NCBI GenBank assembly: GCA_965214055.1
Contig: OZ243931.1
Span: 558,001-622,000 of the forward strand
DNA length: 64,000 nt
Origin: WTGA01 sp965214055
GTDB lineage: Bacteria > Pseudomonadota > Gammaproteobacteria > Arenicellales > Poriferihabitantaceae
Direction of reading: 5' to 3'
A program made the position numbers and the translations under genes. Under the pieces are notes generated by a model, which saw nothing but the letters and a program-made list of their open reading frames with translations, was not told the origin of the DNA and did no database searches. This document shows, piece after piece, positions 55,090-63,495 of the stretch; within the stretch, counting starts at the first letter, position 1, and each line of letters begins with the position of its first letter.

Positions 55090-56250
55090 ATGGAAATACA
55101 TGAATACCAGGCCAAACAGCTGTTGAGAGACTACGGGGTCCCCATCCCCCCGGGGGGGCTGGCCTACAGTCCGGAACAGGCCGTCTATCGGGCAACTGAA
55201 ATCGGTGGCGAGAGCTGGGTGGTCAAATCCCAGATTCACTCCGGGGCCCGGGGAAAGGCCGGAGGAATCATTTTCTGCAACAGTACCCAGGACGTGTGGA
55301 ATGCCGCCGAATCCCTCCTGGGACGCACGCTTATAACCAACCAGACCGGTCCGGCCGGAAAAACCGTGTACCGGCTGTATGTCGAGCCCGCCCAGAGCAT
55401 TGAACAGGAGCTCTATTTCAGCCTTGTGCTGGACCGGAATGCGGAATGCATCGTGGCGGTGGTGAGCGCACAGGGAGGGATGGACATCGAAGAGCTTGCC
55501 GAAAAAAATCCCGGGGCGTTGGTGACAGTCCAGGTGGAGCCCGCTGTGGGCATGCAGGCTTTCCAGGCCCGGCAACTCGCGTTTGCGCTGGGCTTGAGTG
55601 GAATACAGGTTCAACAGACGGTGAAAACCATCCTGAAGACCTACCGGGCCTTCCGGGACCTGGATGCAACCATGGTGGAAATTAATCCGCTGTGCGTAAC
55701 CCGTTCAGGGCAGGTGCTGGCACTGGATGCCAAAATGTCGTTTGATGACAATGCCCTGTTTCGGCGGTCTGTCATTTCTGAATGCCGGGACAAAACCCAG
55801 GAAGACCCCAGGGAAATGGAGGCTGCAGACCGAGGGCTGAGTTATGTGGGTCTGGACGGCAATATTGGCTGCATCATCAATGGTGCAGGATTGGCCATGG
55901 CTTCCATGGACCTGATCAAGATGAAAGGGGGAGAACCGGCAAACTTTCTCGACATCGGCGGCGGGGCCTCCCCGGAAAGGGTCGCCAAGGCTTTTCGGCT
56001 GGTACTGTCTGACCAGAAGGTTGAAGCCATCCTGATCAACATCTTTGCGGGCATCAATCGCTGCGACTGGGTTGCCCAGGGGATCATCCGGGCCGTAGAG
56101 AAATTGCGCCCCGGAATTCCGGTTGTCGTCCGACTGTCCGGAACCCACGTTGAACAGGGCCGGGAACTGATTGAAAATTCCAACCTTGGCATCCTTTCGG
56201 TGGATACCCTGGAAGCCGCTGCCGAATGTGTGGTCACTTCCGTTCAGTAG
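55090..56250 (+). CDS. mtkA: Malate-CoA ligase subunit beta
   Basis: A 386-residue SucC-like ATP-grasp subunit (MEIHEYQAKQLLRDYGVP, KSQIHSGARGKAGGI, INGAGLAMASMDLIK, FLDIGGGASPERV). With MtkB it activates malate to malyl-CoA with ATP. The position directly after malyl-CoA lyase favours malate over succinate as substrate; succinyl-CoA synthetase is the alternative. GGAGA lies before ATG 55090. Confidence 0.87.
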   Translation: MEIHEYQAKQLLRDYGVPIPPGGLAYSPEQAVYRATEIGGESWVVKSQIHSGARGKAGGIIFCNSTQDVWNAAESLLGRTLITNQTGPAGKTVYRLYVEPAQSIEQELYFSLVLDRNAECIVAVVSAQGGMDIEELAEKNPGALVTVQVEPAVGMQAFQARQLAFALGLSGIQVQQTVKTILKTYRAFRDLDATMVEINPLCVTRSGQVLALDAKMSFDDNALFRRSVISECRDKTQEDPREMEAADRGLSYVGLDGNIGCIINGAGLAMASMDLIKMKGGEPANFLDIGGGASPERVAKAFRLVLSDQKVEAILINIFAGINRCDWVAQGIIRAVEKLRPGIPVVVRLSGTHVEQGRELIENSNLGILSVDTLEAAAECVVTSVQ

Positions 56251-56295
56251 CCGATTCATCCACACCGGTCCTGCATTCGAAAATCGAGAATTTCC

Positions 56296-57177
56296 ATGGC
56301 TATCCTGATTAATGAAAAAACCCCCATCCTGGTTCAAGGGTTCACGGGGAAAATGGGTTCATTCCACGCACAGAAAATGATTGAATATGGCAGCCGGGTT
56401 GTGGGAGGAGTGACTCCCGGGAAAGGCGGCCAGGTTCACCTGGGCCGGCCCGTATTCCATACCGTCAAAGACGCGGTGCTGGCCACGGGAGCCCGGGCCA
56501 GTATTGTATTTGTGCCCCCCGCTTTTGCATCAGACAGCATCATGGAAGCCGCGGAAGCGGGGATTGGGTATTGCGTGGCCATCACTGACGGGATTCCTGC
56601 CCAGGACATGTTGCGGGTAAAACGCTACATGAGAAGATTCAAGCAATCCCAGAAAATGTGCCTGACCGGTCCGAATTGCGCCGGTACCATCAGCCCGGGC
56701 AAAGCCATGCTGGGAATCATGCCGGAACACATTTACCTCCCTGGCCGGGTGGGCATAATCGGGAGGTCCGGCACATTGGGATATGAAGCGGCTTCACAGC
56801 TCAAGTCCCTGGGGATTGGTGTTTCAACGAGCGTTGGAATCGGAGGTGACCCCATCAATGGCAGTTCCTTTACCGACCACCTGATGAGATTCGAAGAAGA
56901 CAGCGAAACCGACATGGTGGTGATGATCGGGGAAATCGGTGGACAACAGGAGGTTCAGGCGGCCCGGTTCTACCGGGAAAACATGAAAAAACCCGTCATC
57001 AGCTATATCGCGGGTCTAAGCGCTCCAAAAGGCAGGCGGATGGGGCACGCGGGTGCCATCGTCAGTGCTGCCGGAGAAAGTGCCACCGAGAAAGTGGACA
57101 TCCTGCGCCAGAACGGGATCGGGATTGTTCCGTCTCCCGCCCACTTCGGAACCTCGGTGGCGGCGCTCTTGGCGTAA
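56296..57177 (+). CDS. mtkB: Malate-CoA ligase subunit alpha
   Basis: A 293-residue SucD-like subunit with a CoA-binding Rossmann domain (LVQGFTGKMGSFHAQKMIEY) and the ligase domain. His251 in RMGHAGAIVS is the phosphorylated histidine, and GIGGDPINGSSF and GPNCAGTISPG are conserved. It starts 45 bases after mtkA. Together MtkAB feed malyl-CoA to the lyase encoded upstream. Confidence 0.88.
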   Translation: MAILINEKTPILVQGFTGKMGSFHAQKMIEYGSRVVGGVTPGKGGQVHLGRPVFHTVKDAVLATGARASIVFVPPAFASDSIMEAAEAGIGYCVAITDGIPAQDMLRVKRYMRRFKQSQKMCLTGPNCAGTISPGKAMLGIMPEHIYLPGRVGIIGRSGTLGYEAASQLKSLGIGVSTSVGIGGDPINGSSFTDHLMRFEEDSETDMVVMIGEIGGQQEVQAARFYRENMKKPVISYIAGLSAPKGRRMGHAGAIVSAAGESATEKVDILRQNGIGIVPSPAHFGTSVAALLA

Positions 57178-57327
57178 TGGATTGGCAATCCGGTTTCACC
57201 CCCCGTGGATTCCCCGGTCATGGAGGCGGGTTTCCATGTGCCTCCAGACCCACCGGTGCATCCTACCTGACCCGGGAAGAACCCGCTGGTTGCTCCCCCT
57301 GACCGCCCTCTCCCGGCCTGCCTGCCC

Positions 57328-60060
57328 ATGAACAATCCCCGCGCCACCCCATCGCAACAGGATTCTCTTCGGTCCGATGTCCGGCTGCTGGGGAATTTGC
57401 TCGGTGAAACCATCCGGCAACATCATGGAGAAAGACTGTTTAACCTGGTGGAAGAAGTCCGGGGGATTGCAAAACTTGCCCGGAAGGGGGACACCGGACA
57501 GACACAAAAACTAATTGACCTCCTCTCGGGCCTGCAACCGATTCAGATGCTCAATCTGGCCCGGGCATTTACCCATTTCCTGAATCTTGCAAATATTGCC
57601 GAACAACATCATCAGGTCCGTCAACGCCGGGCCCGGGCAACCCAGGAATCCCGGCTCCCGGAAGACGGCAATCTTCCCCTCACCGAACCCAACCCGGGAG
57701 CATTCCTGGAATCAGAGTTAAAAAAGCTCGTGCAGGCAAAGGTGAGCCGGAAAAAGATTTTTGAACAGGCCTGCAAACTCAATATCGGACTCATACTCAC
57801 CGCCCATCCCACGGAAATACTGAGACGAAGCTTGTCCTCCAAGTTCCTCAGGATCAACCGCTTGCTTGCCGAACGGGACCGGCATGACCTGTCAGACAAC
57901 GAACGTCGTGAAATCCGGCTGAGCCTGCACCGGGCCATCACTGAAGTCTGGAAAACCGATGAAATCAGGCGGCGGCGTCCAACTCCCATTGATGAGGCCA
58001 AAACCGGACTGGTCTATATCGAGCATTCCCTTTGGGGCGTCCTGCCCAGGGTCCTTCGGGAACTGGACAGTGCCCTGCTCACCGTTACGGGCAATCGCCT
58101 TCCCTTGGATGTCATCCCGATTCAATTCGGCTCATGGATGGGGGGAGACCGGGATGGCAACCCGAATACGACCCCCACGGTGACTTCCCAGGTCTGTACA
58201 TTGTGCCGGATCAGTGCCGCAGAAATGTTCTGGGCAGAAATTGACGAACTCCGTCGCGACCTGTCCATGACAAAATGCAATGAGGCCCTGCGAAGGGAAG
58301 TCGGCCGCCATTCCCGGGAACCGTACCGGGCTTTTCTGGAAAAGGTGCAGAAAAAATTAAGATCCACCATCAAGTATCACGGCAAAATCTACGATGGGTT
58401 CGCGTCCGGCACACCGGCTACCACCGAACCCGCCCCAAAGAATGGAGTATACCTTTCCAGGAGCGAACTCAAATCCTCCCTGATGATGTGCTACCAATCT
58501 CTTGTGGATTGTGGGGATGCCATGATTGCGGAAGGAAGATTGACCGATATTTTGCGCCGGCTGGATGTTTTCGGACTCACCATGGTCAAGCTTGATATCC
58601 GCCAGGAAGCCATCCGCCACGCGGAAACGCTGGACACGATTACCCGGTACCTGGGGCTTGGAAGTTATCTCCAGTGGGATGAAAATGAGCGGCAACAGTT
58701 CCTGATCCGTGAACTGAACAGCAAACGCCCCCTGATCACCTCAAAGTTTCCGGAGGCCGGTGAAGCCAGCGAAGAAGTGAGGGATGTCCTGGGGACATTC
58801 CGGATGATCGCCTCAGAGAATGCGGAATCGTTCGGCGCATATGTCATTTCAATGGCCTCCATGCCATCCGATATTCTTGCGGTGGCACTGTTACAGAAAG
58901 AATGCCGCATCCGCTTTCCATTGAGAATCGTTCCCCTGTTTGAACGATTGGTGGACCTGGAGAATGCCGGGGAATGCATGGACAACCTGTTCCGCATTGA
59001 ATGGTACAAAAATCAACTCAACGGAAGACAGGAAGTGATGATTGGATATTCGGACTCTGCAAAGGATGCCGGGATACTTTCGGCTTCCTGGGGCCTCTAC
59101 CAGGCCCAGGAAAAACTGGTGGATGTGTTTCGGGAGCATGGAATTCAATTGACGCTGTTCCATGGCCGCGGGGGTACCGTTGCCCGGGGTGGAGGGCCCG
59201 CGTACGATGCCATACGGTCCCAGCCGCCGGGCTCCGTCAACGGGTCCATTCGAATCACCGAACAGGGTGAAGTCATCCAGGCAAAATACGGAATTCCGGA
59301 TCTCGCAACCGAAACCCTCCAGGTGTATCTCGGCGCCGTGCTCGAGGCCAGTCTGACCCCACCCCCCCAGCCAAGAGCCGAATGGAGAAAACAGATTACC
59401 CAATTGTCCAACAGTGCGGTGGAAGAGTTTCACCGTGTCATCCGGCACCATGAGGATTTTGTCGAATATTTCAGGCATGCCACCCCGGAACAGGAGATCG
59501 GCAGCCTCAAGATCGGCAGCCGGCCGGCCCGGAGACGAAAAGGGGCCGGGATTGTGCATCTTCGTGCGATCCCCTGGGTCTTCGCATGGACTCAAACCCG
59601 GTTGCTGCTGCCGGCATGGCTGGGGGTGGGCAAGGCGCTTCATGACGCCGTTGAACGCAATGACCGGGAACTGTTGTTGACCATGGAGCAAAGCTGGCCT
59701 TTCTTCAAAGCCACCCTGAATGCCATCGAAATGGTGTTTTCAAAATCAAACGAAAATATTTCCGCCATTTACGATGAACGTCTGGTGCCGGATGACCTGC
59801 AGTATTTTGGAGAAATGCTGAGAACAAAATACCAACATACGGTTGGTCTGCTGCTGGAAATTACCGGCCATGAAATACCGCTGGAAAATGAACCGGTTGT
59901 CCGGCAATCCGTGGATGTGAGAAATACCTATGTCGTACCCTTGAACCTGTTGCAGGTGGAGTTGCTGGGACGGGTCAGGGAGGGGGCCGACGACACCGTT
60001 CTGGATGCGTTGCTGGTGACCATCAACGGCATCGCCGCGGGAATGCGCAATACCGGATAA
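57328..60060 (+). CDS. ppc: Phosphoenolpyruvate carboxylase
   Basis: A 910-residue enzyme that fixes bicarbonate onto PEP to give oxaloacetate. Catalytic sites are intact: His160 in LTAHPTEILRR, GYSDSAKDAG with the essential lysine, FHGRGGTVARGGGPAYDAI, and the C-terminal AAGMRNTG. In the serine cycle it supplies the oxaloacetate that is reduced to malate for MtkAB. It is the last gene in the mcl-mtkAB-ppc run. Confidence 0.94.
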   Translation: MNNPRATPSQQDSLRSDVRLLGNLLGETIRQHHGERLFNLVEEVRGIAKLARKGDTGQTQKLIDLLSGLQPIQMLNLARAFTHFLNLANIAEQHHQVRQRRARATQESRLPEDGNLPLTEPNPGAFLESELKKLVQAKVSRKKIFEQACKLNIGLILTAHPTEILRRSLSSKFLRINRLLAERDRHDLSDNERREIRLSLHRAITEVWKTDEIRRRRPTPIDEAKTGLVYIEHSLWGVLPRVLRELDSALLTVTGNRLPLDVIPIQFGSWMGGDRDGNPNTTPTVTSQVCTLCRISAAEMFWAEIDELRRDLSMTKCNEALRREVGRHSREPYRAFLEKVQKKLRSTIKYHGKIYDGFASGTPATTEPAPKNGVYLSRSELKSSLMMCYQSLVDCGDAMIAEGRLTDILRRLDVFGLTMVKLDIRQEAIRHAETLDTITRYLGLGSYLQWDENERQQFLIRELNSKRPLITSKFPEAGEASEEVRDVLGTFRMIASENAESFGAYVISMASMPSDILAVALLQKECRIRFPLRIVPLFERLVDLENAGECMDNLFRIEWYKNQLNGRQEVMIGYSDSAKDAGILSASWGLYQAQEKLVDVFREHGIQLTLFHGRGGTVARGGGPAYDAIRSQPPGSVNGSIRITEQGEVIQAKYGIPDLATETLQVYLGAVLEASLTPPPQPRAEWRKQITQLSNSAVEEFHRVIRHHEDFVEYFRHATPEQEIGSLKIGSRPARRRKGAGIVHLRAIPWVFAWTQTRLLLPAWLGVGKALHDAVERNDRELLLTMEQSWPFFKATLNAIEMVFSKSNENISAIYDERLVPDDLQYFGEMLRTKYQHTVGLLLEITGHEIPLENEPVVRQSVDVRNTYVVPLNLLQVELLGRVREGADDTVLDALLVTINGIAAGMRNTG

Positions 60061-60073
60061 ATCCGGTATTGCG
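60046..60073. terminator. Perfect 12-bp hairpin spanning the ppc stop codon
   Basis: CGCAATACCGGA (60046-60057) pairs perfectly with TCCGGTATTGCG (60062-60073) around TAAA, so the ppc stop TAA lies in the loop. It lies between ppc and the converging fau gene. No T-tract follows on either side. Confidence 0.6.
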
Positions 60074-60190
60074 GTGGTCACCCGGTGGCGGGTTCATCCA
60101 GCCCAGCCCTATCCGGCCGGACAGGAACCGATTCCTGCTGGGATACGCCGACAAGGGCGTGCACGGTACGATACCAGGAATCCGTCCCCG

Positions 60191-60853
60191 CTATCCATGG
60201 TTTCCGGACAATCCCCGGGGACCGGGAATCCCCGGATAGACCCCGGCGTCCGTCACCACCGCAGACAGGGGAATATCCCATGGCTCCGCATCAATCCGGC
60301 GGACTCTCTGGATATCATGGGCAACACCAATCAACCGGGGTCTGTCACCGCCTGTCTCCCTGACAAACCCGAATGTGGCATCATAGAACCCGCCACCCAT
60401 CCCCACACGGTTCCCGTTCGTATCGAACGCAACCAGAGGCAGGAGGACCAGATCCAGTTGTTGTGGGTCAATGAGGCTGCAACGGCGGATAACCGGTTCC
60501 TGGATTCCAAACCTGTTCTCGATGAAGGCTGTGTGTTCCGTGACTTCGGCAAAGACCAGGGTGTTCTGGCCATCCTGCATGACCACCGGAACATAACACT
60601 GAATCCCATTTCCCCAGCACCATGCCATGACCCGAACCGGGTCAATTTCCCCGTCGTTTGCCAGGTACATGGCGACCTTTTTTGCATTCCGGAAAACCGG
60701 CAGGGACTTCAGCTGCTCCAGCAGGTTCTTTGCAGCCCTGGATTGATGTGCTCCGGAAAGGGACCGGCGACGGGAACGCAACCGTTTCCGGAGTTCTGGC
60801 TTGGTATCCAACGCGTACGGTCCAGTGTGCGGATTCTGTTTTGGTTCAGCCAT
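60191..60853 (-). CDS. fau: 5-formyltetrahydrofolate cyclo-ligase
   Basis: A 220-residue enzyme (YgfA/MTHFS) that converts 5-formyl-THF to 5,10-methenyl-THF, returning a dead-end folate to the C1 pool. Motifs: KPELRKRLRSRRRSL, KKVAMYLANDGEIDP, LVLLPLVAFDTNGNRVGMGGGFYD, here quoted as VAFDTNGNRVGMGGGFYD. ATG 60853 is used because the family begins there; an in-frame extension to 60925 would run into the 6S RNA end. The zapA-6S RNA-fau order is the classical gammaproteobacterial one. Confidence 0.9.
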   Translation of the reverse strand: MAEPKQNPHTGPYALDTKPELRKRLRSRRRSLSGAHQSRAAKNLLEQLKSLPVFRNAKKVAMYLANDGEIDPVRVMAWCWGNGIQCYVPVVMQDGQNTLVFAEVTEHTAFIENRFGIQEPVIRRCSLIDPQQLDLVLLPLVAFDTNGNRVGMGGGFYDATFGFVRETGGDRPRLIGVAHDIQRVRRIDAEPWDIPLSAVVTDAGVYPGIPGPRGLSGNHG

Positions 60854-60927
60854 GCAGACAACTGGCCCAGAACCATGGATTGTCCAGACCAGGAAAGGAC
60901 CCGAACAGTATCCAGGCAGGGCCAACA

Positions 60928-61117
60928 GGCATTGTCCGCCGGTGCCGTATGCTCACATTACCTTGAACCGCAAGGTTCAAGTGGGTGCCAAGAGCAACTT
61001 CGGGAATCGCGCCAGTCAGACCGTGGTCATACTCGCCCGCCACTCATCACAACACCCGAGATATAAGATTAGGTTCGAAGGGATTCGGAGAACTACTCGA
61101 ACACCACAGGCAATACC
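60928..61117 (-). ncRNA. ssrS: 6S RNA
   Basis: Gene order points here, and the minus strand supports it. A terminal stem can be drawn between 61117-61100 (GGTATTGCCTGTGGTGTT) and 60945-60928 (with CACCGGCGGACAATGCC), pairing nearly throughout with several G-U pairs. The 6S-typical inner hairpin CTTGAACC...GGTTCAAG lies at 60981-60961, where E. coli 6S has CCTTGAACC-GGTTCAAGG. The resulting RNA is about 190 bases, close to the usual 184. 6S RNA binds sigma70 RNA polymerase and lowers its activity in stationary phase. Confidence 0.82.
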
Positions 61118-61124
61118 AGAGTCG

Positions 61125-61130
61125 AGTGTA
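61125..61130 (-). promoter_or_regulatory. -10 box of the 6S RNA promoter
   Basis: TACACT on the minus strand (61130-61125) is seven bases before the first base of the predicted terminal stem, exactly where a sigma70 -10 box should lie. The region upstream is T-rich and I see no strong -35 box. Confidence 0.5.
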
Positions 61131-61398
61131 ACAAGAAAATCAAAAATAGGAAAATCAAATAAACGAGCGTTGTCAGCCAAAGTAGAAATGTTCCCTTTTA
61201 CTCGATAGGAAGACCCCGGGTCAGCACCATCCCGGTCCGGGAACATGATGACCGCCACAGCCGCTTCACAAACCCATAAAGGATATCTGACTGCTTCTTT
61301 GCGACATAACTGGGACGGACCCTTAACCGATACAATCACAATCTCCGGGCACAACCCCGGAGTTGCCGCGGTTGCCTTGCGTTCACCATTCAATAACG

Positions 61399-61728
61399 CT
61401 ACGCATGCTCCATATCCTGCTGGATCGTGGTAATCACTTTTTCCACCCGATCGTGGAGCTTTTCCAGTCTCATGCCAACATGCTGGTTGTCATCCGCCAA
61501 TTTCTGCAATTTCAGGAATGAATAGCTGATATTCAACCCCGCCATCACCGCACATCTGTCCATTCCCAAAACCCGGCTGTTCGCAGAGATTGCCCGCATA
61601 TGCTTGTCAAGATAGGCCGCAGCTTCAATGAGCCCGTCAGATTCGTCCTCCTGGCATGAAACCGTATATTCCCGTTGCATAATGCTCAGTTTAATATTGA
61701 TCTTCGGCTGTGCTTCTTGCTCCGTCAT
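61399..61728 (-). CDS. zapA: Cell division protein ZapA
   Basis: A 109-residue protein. The globular N-terminal region (INIKLSIMQREYTVSCQEDE) and the helical coiled coil with LGMDRCAVMAGLNISYSFLK match ZapA, which binds and bundles FtsZ filaments at the division ring. It lies upstream of 6S RNA and fau, as in E. coli. Confidence 0.9.
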   Translation of the reverse strand: MTEQEAQPKINIKLSIMQREYTVSCQEDESDGLIEAAAYLDKHMRAISANSRVLGMDRCAVMAGLNISYSFLKLQKLADDNQHVGMRLEKLHDRVEKVITTIQQDMEHA

Positions 61729-61756
61729 GGTGATGTGAACACTGATTGGGGGAAGA

Positions 61757-61951
61757 CTAAAGGGATTTTAATCGGGCAACGATCTGTTCAACACGCCCTC
61801 TGGCTATTTTGTTTTTTTCCTGTAATACCTTGAATTCCTGTTGAAGCAGTTGCTGGTCAGCCCTGAGGAGTTCATTTTCCCGACCCATCTCTTCACACAA
61901 CTGTATCATATCGGTAACACGCTGTTCCAGTTTCCGAATCGTGTCTTCCAT
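61757..61951 (-). CDS. Small coiled-coil protein, ZapB-like (TIGR02449 family)
   Basis: A 64-residue nearly all-helical protein starting MEDTIRKLEQRVTDMIQL and made of heptad-like leucine repeats. Genes like this typically precede zapA in non-enteric gammaproteobacteria and are assumed to be a ZapB equivalent. ATG 61951 is used because it starts the coiled coil; the upstream extension to 62101 has no family features. Confidence 0.8.
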   Translation of the reverse strand: MEDTIRKLEQRVTDMIQLCEEMGRENELLRADQQLLQQEFKVLQEKNKIARGRVEQIVARLKSL

Positions 61952-62193
61952 AAAATTTACCTGTGGGTATACGCTCTGATGCTGATCACCATGTTTCAGA
62001 ACCAAGGGGAATACAGGACTATAAATTGCTGAATCTTCATCGTCAAATACCTGAAACATCGATATATGACAAATATAACAAAATTCTCTTGAGAAAATCA
62101 TGAGAAACGCGGATATTGTGGTCGCAGAAGGCCGTACACCCGGTATCGGCCCGCGTTACTCTCCAGAAACCGGATAAATTACAGTTGAATGCC

Positions 62194-62850
62194 ATGAATA
62201 TTCTAGTGATCGGCGGTAACCGCGGAATTGGTCTTGAATTATGCCGACAATATGCCGCCCGGGGTGACCGGGTCATCGCAACCTGCAGAAATGCCCCCGG
62301 CCCGCTCGGTGAATCCGGAGCCAGAATACTCCACGGAATCGATGTGGTCAGTGCCCAGGGCATCCAAAAGCTGCAATCGGAACTGGAGAAAACCCCCGTG
62401 CATCTTCTGATTCACAATGCGGGAATACTGTCCAGGGAAAATCTGGATGACCTGGATTTTGACAGGGTCCAGCAGCAGTTCATCGTCAATACCCTGGGTC
62501 CGCTTCGGGTGATTCATGCGCTGCACGGTCATCTGCCCGGGAAATCCAGGATTGGCATTGTGTCGAGCCGAATGGGGTCAATCGGGGACAATACTTCGGG
62601 GGGCATGTACGGTTATCGAATCTCCAAGGCGGCGGTCAATGCTGCCGGAGTGAGCCTCGCCAGGGACCTTGAACCCCTGGACATTGCCGTGGCCCTGCTC
62701 CACCCCGGCCTGGTGGCCACGGACATGACGGGAGGACGGGGCATACCGCCCTCGAAAGCGGCCAGCGGCCTCATTGGGGTGATGGACCGGTTGACCCTGG
62801 CCAACACGGGCCGGTTTTGGCATGCTGAAGGGTATGAACTGCCCTGGTAG
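62194..62850 (+). CDS. Short-chain dehydrogenase/reductase
   Basis: A 218-residue SDR. The cofactor motif is VIGGNRGIGLEL, NAG appears in LIHNAGIL, the catalytic serine is in IVSSRMGSI and YxxxK is YRISK, so it looks active. It resembles csgA/YciK-neighbour type SDRs of broad substrate range. ATG 62194 is chosen as the start of the nucleotide-binding fold. Confidence 0.85.
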   Translation: MNILVIGGNRGIGLELCRQYAARGDRVIATCRNAPGPLGESGARILHGIDVVSAQGIQKLQSELEKTPVHLLIHNAGILSRENLDDLDFDRVQQQFIVNTLGPLRVIHALHGHLPGKSRIGIVSSRMGSIGDNTSGGMYGYRISKAAVNAAGVSLARDLEPLDIAVALLHPGLVATDMTGGRGIPPSKAASGLIGVMDRLTLANTGRFWHAEGYELPW

Positions 62851-62894
62851 ATTTACGGCCTCCCCTTCCCACCATCTGTTGCCGATTCCTCCCC

Positions 62895-63485
62895 ATGTCA
62901 GAGACTGCACTGCGTGAAGCCCGCCGGTTTCAACAGAAAATATACCGGGACCTGGACGAGAAACTGAAATCCACCCCATGGAACAGCGGTGCCGCGGAAG
63001 CCCATGGCCTGTTAACCGGTTTGGCGTGCCGGGGGGTTCGAACGGAGAACATCGCCAGCAAGGTCTACCTGTTCAGGGTCGACAACCCGGAAGGGACCAC
63101 GTTGTTTGAAGGCATGCTCGAACTGGTTCTCCGTGACCTCCAATCCGAAGAACCCACCTTTAACCTGCTCCTTCCTCCCGAAGAGGCCGGTAACAAGGAG
63201 ATTGCTTTCGCCATATCGGATTGGTGCCAAGGATTTTTGCAGGGCTTCTGTTTCGATGGAGAAACCGAAATCAACCGGCAAGGTGAAGATATTCAGGAAT
63301 TGATTAATGATATGATTGAAATTGGGAATATCGATGTCACGTCAATTGAAGAAAACAATGAGGAAGACGAGAAGTCCCTCGTTGAACTGGAAGAATACCT
63401 TAGAGTGGGGATTCAGGGGATTTACGACAGAAATACCGGCCCCTTGAATTCCAGCTCTCCCAATGGAAACCGCGAAATTCAATAA
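62895..63485 (+). CDS. ygfB: UPF0149/YgfB family protein
   Basis: A 196-residue acidic protein of the YecA/YgfB family: NSGAAEAHGLLTGLACRG near the N-terminus and FAISDWCQGFLQGF in the middle. YgfB sits before pepP in most gammaproteobacteria, as here; its exact role is unclear, though regulatory functions have been described in Pseudomonas. Confidence 0.9.
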   Translation: MSETALREARRFQQKIYRDLDEKLKSTPWNSGAAEAHGLLTGLACRGVRTENIASKVYLFRVDNPEGTTLFEGMLELVLRDLQSEEPTFNLLLPPEEAGNKEIAFAISDWCQGFLQGFCFDGETEINRQGEDIQELINDMIEIGNIDVTSIEENNEEDEKSLVELEEYLRVGIQGIYDRNTGPLNSSSPNGNREIQ

Positions 63486-63495
63486 ATTCAAGCAC

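Noticed and set aside
55090..57177. sucCD (succinyl-CoA synthetase)
   Set aside because: Sequence alone allows it, but the genes sit between malyl-CoA lyase and PEP carboxylase, the usual place of malate-CoA ligase genes, and no TCA-cycle genes flank them.
60940..61020. 6S RNA on the plus strand
   Set aside because: The CTTGAACC hairpin is palindromic and could suggest either strand, but the terminal stem, -10 box and zapA-fau synteny all favour the minus strand.
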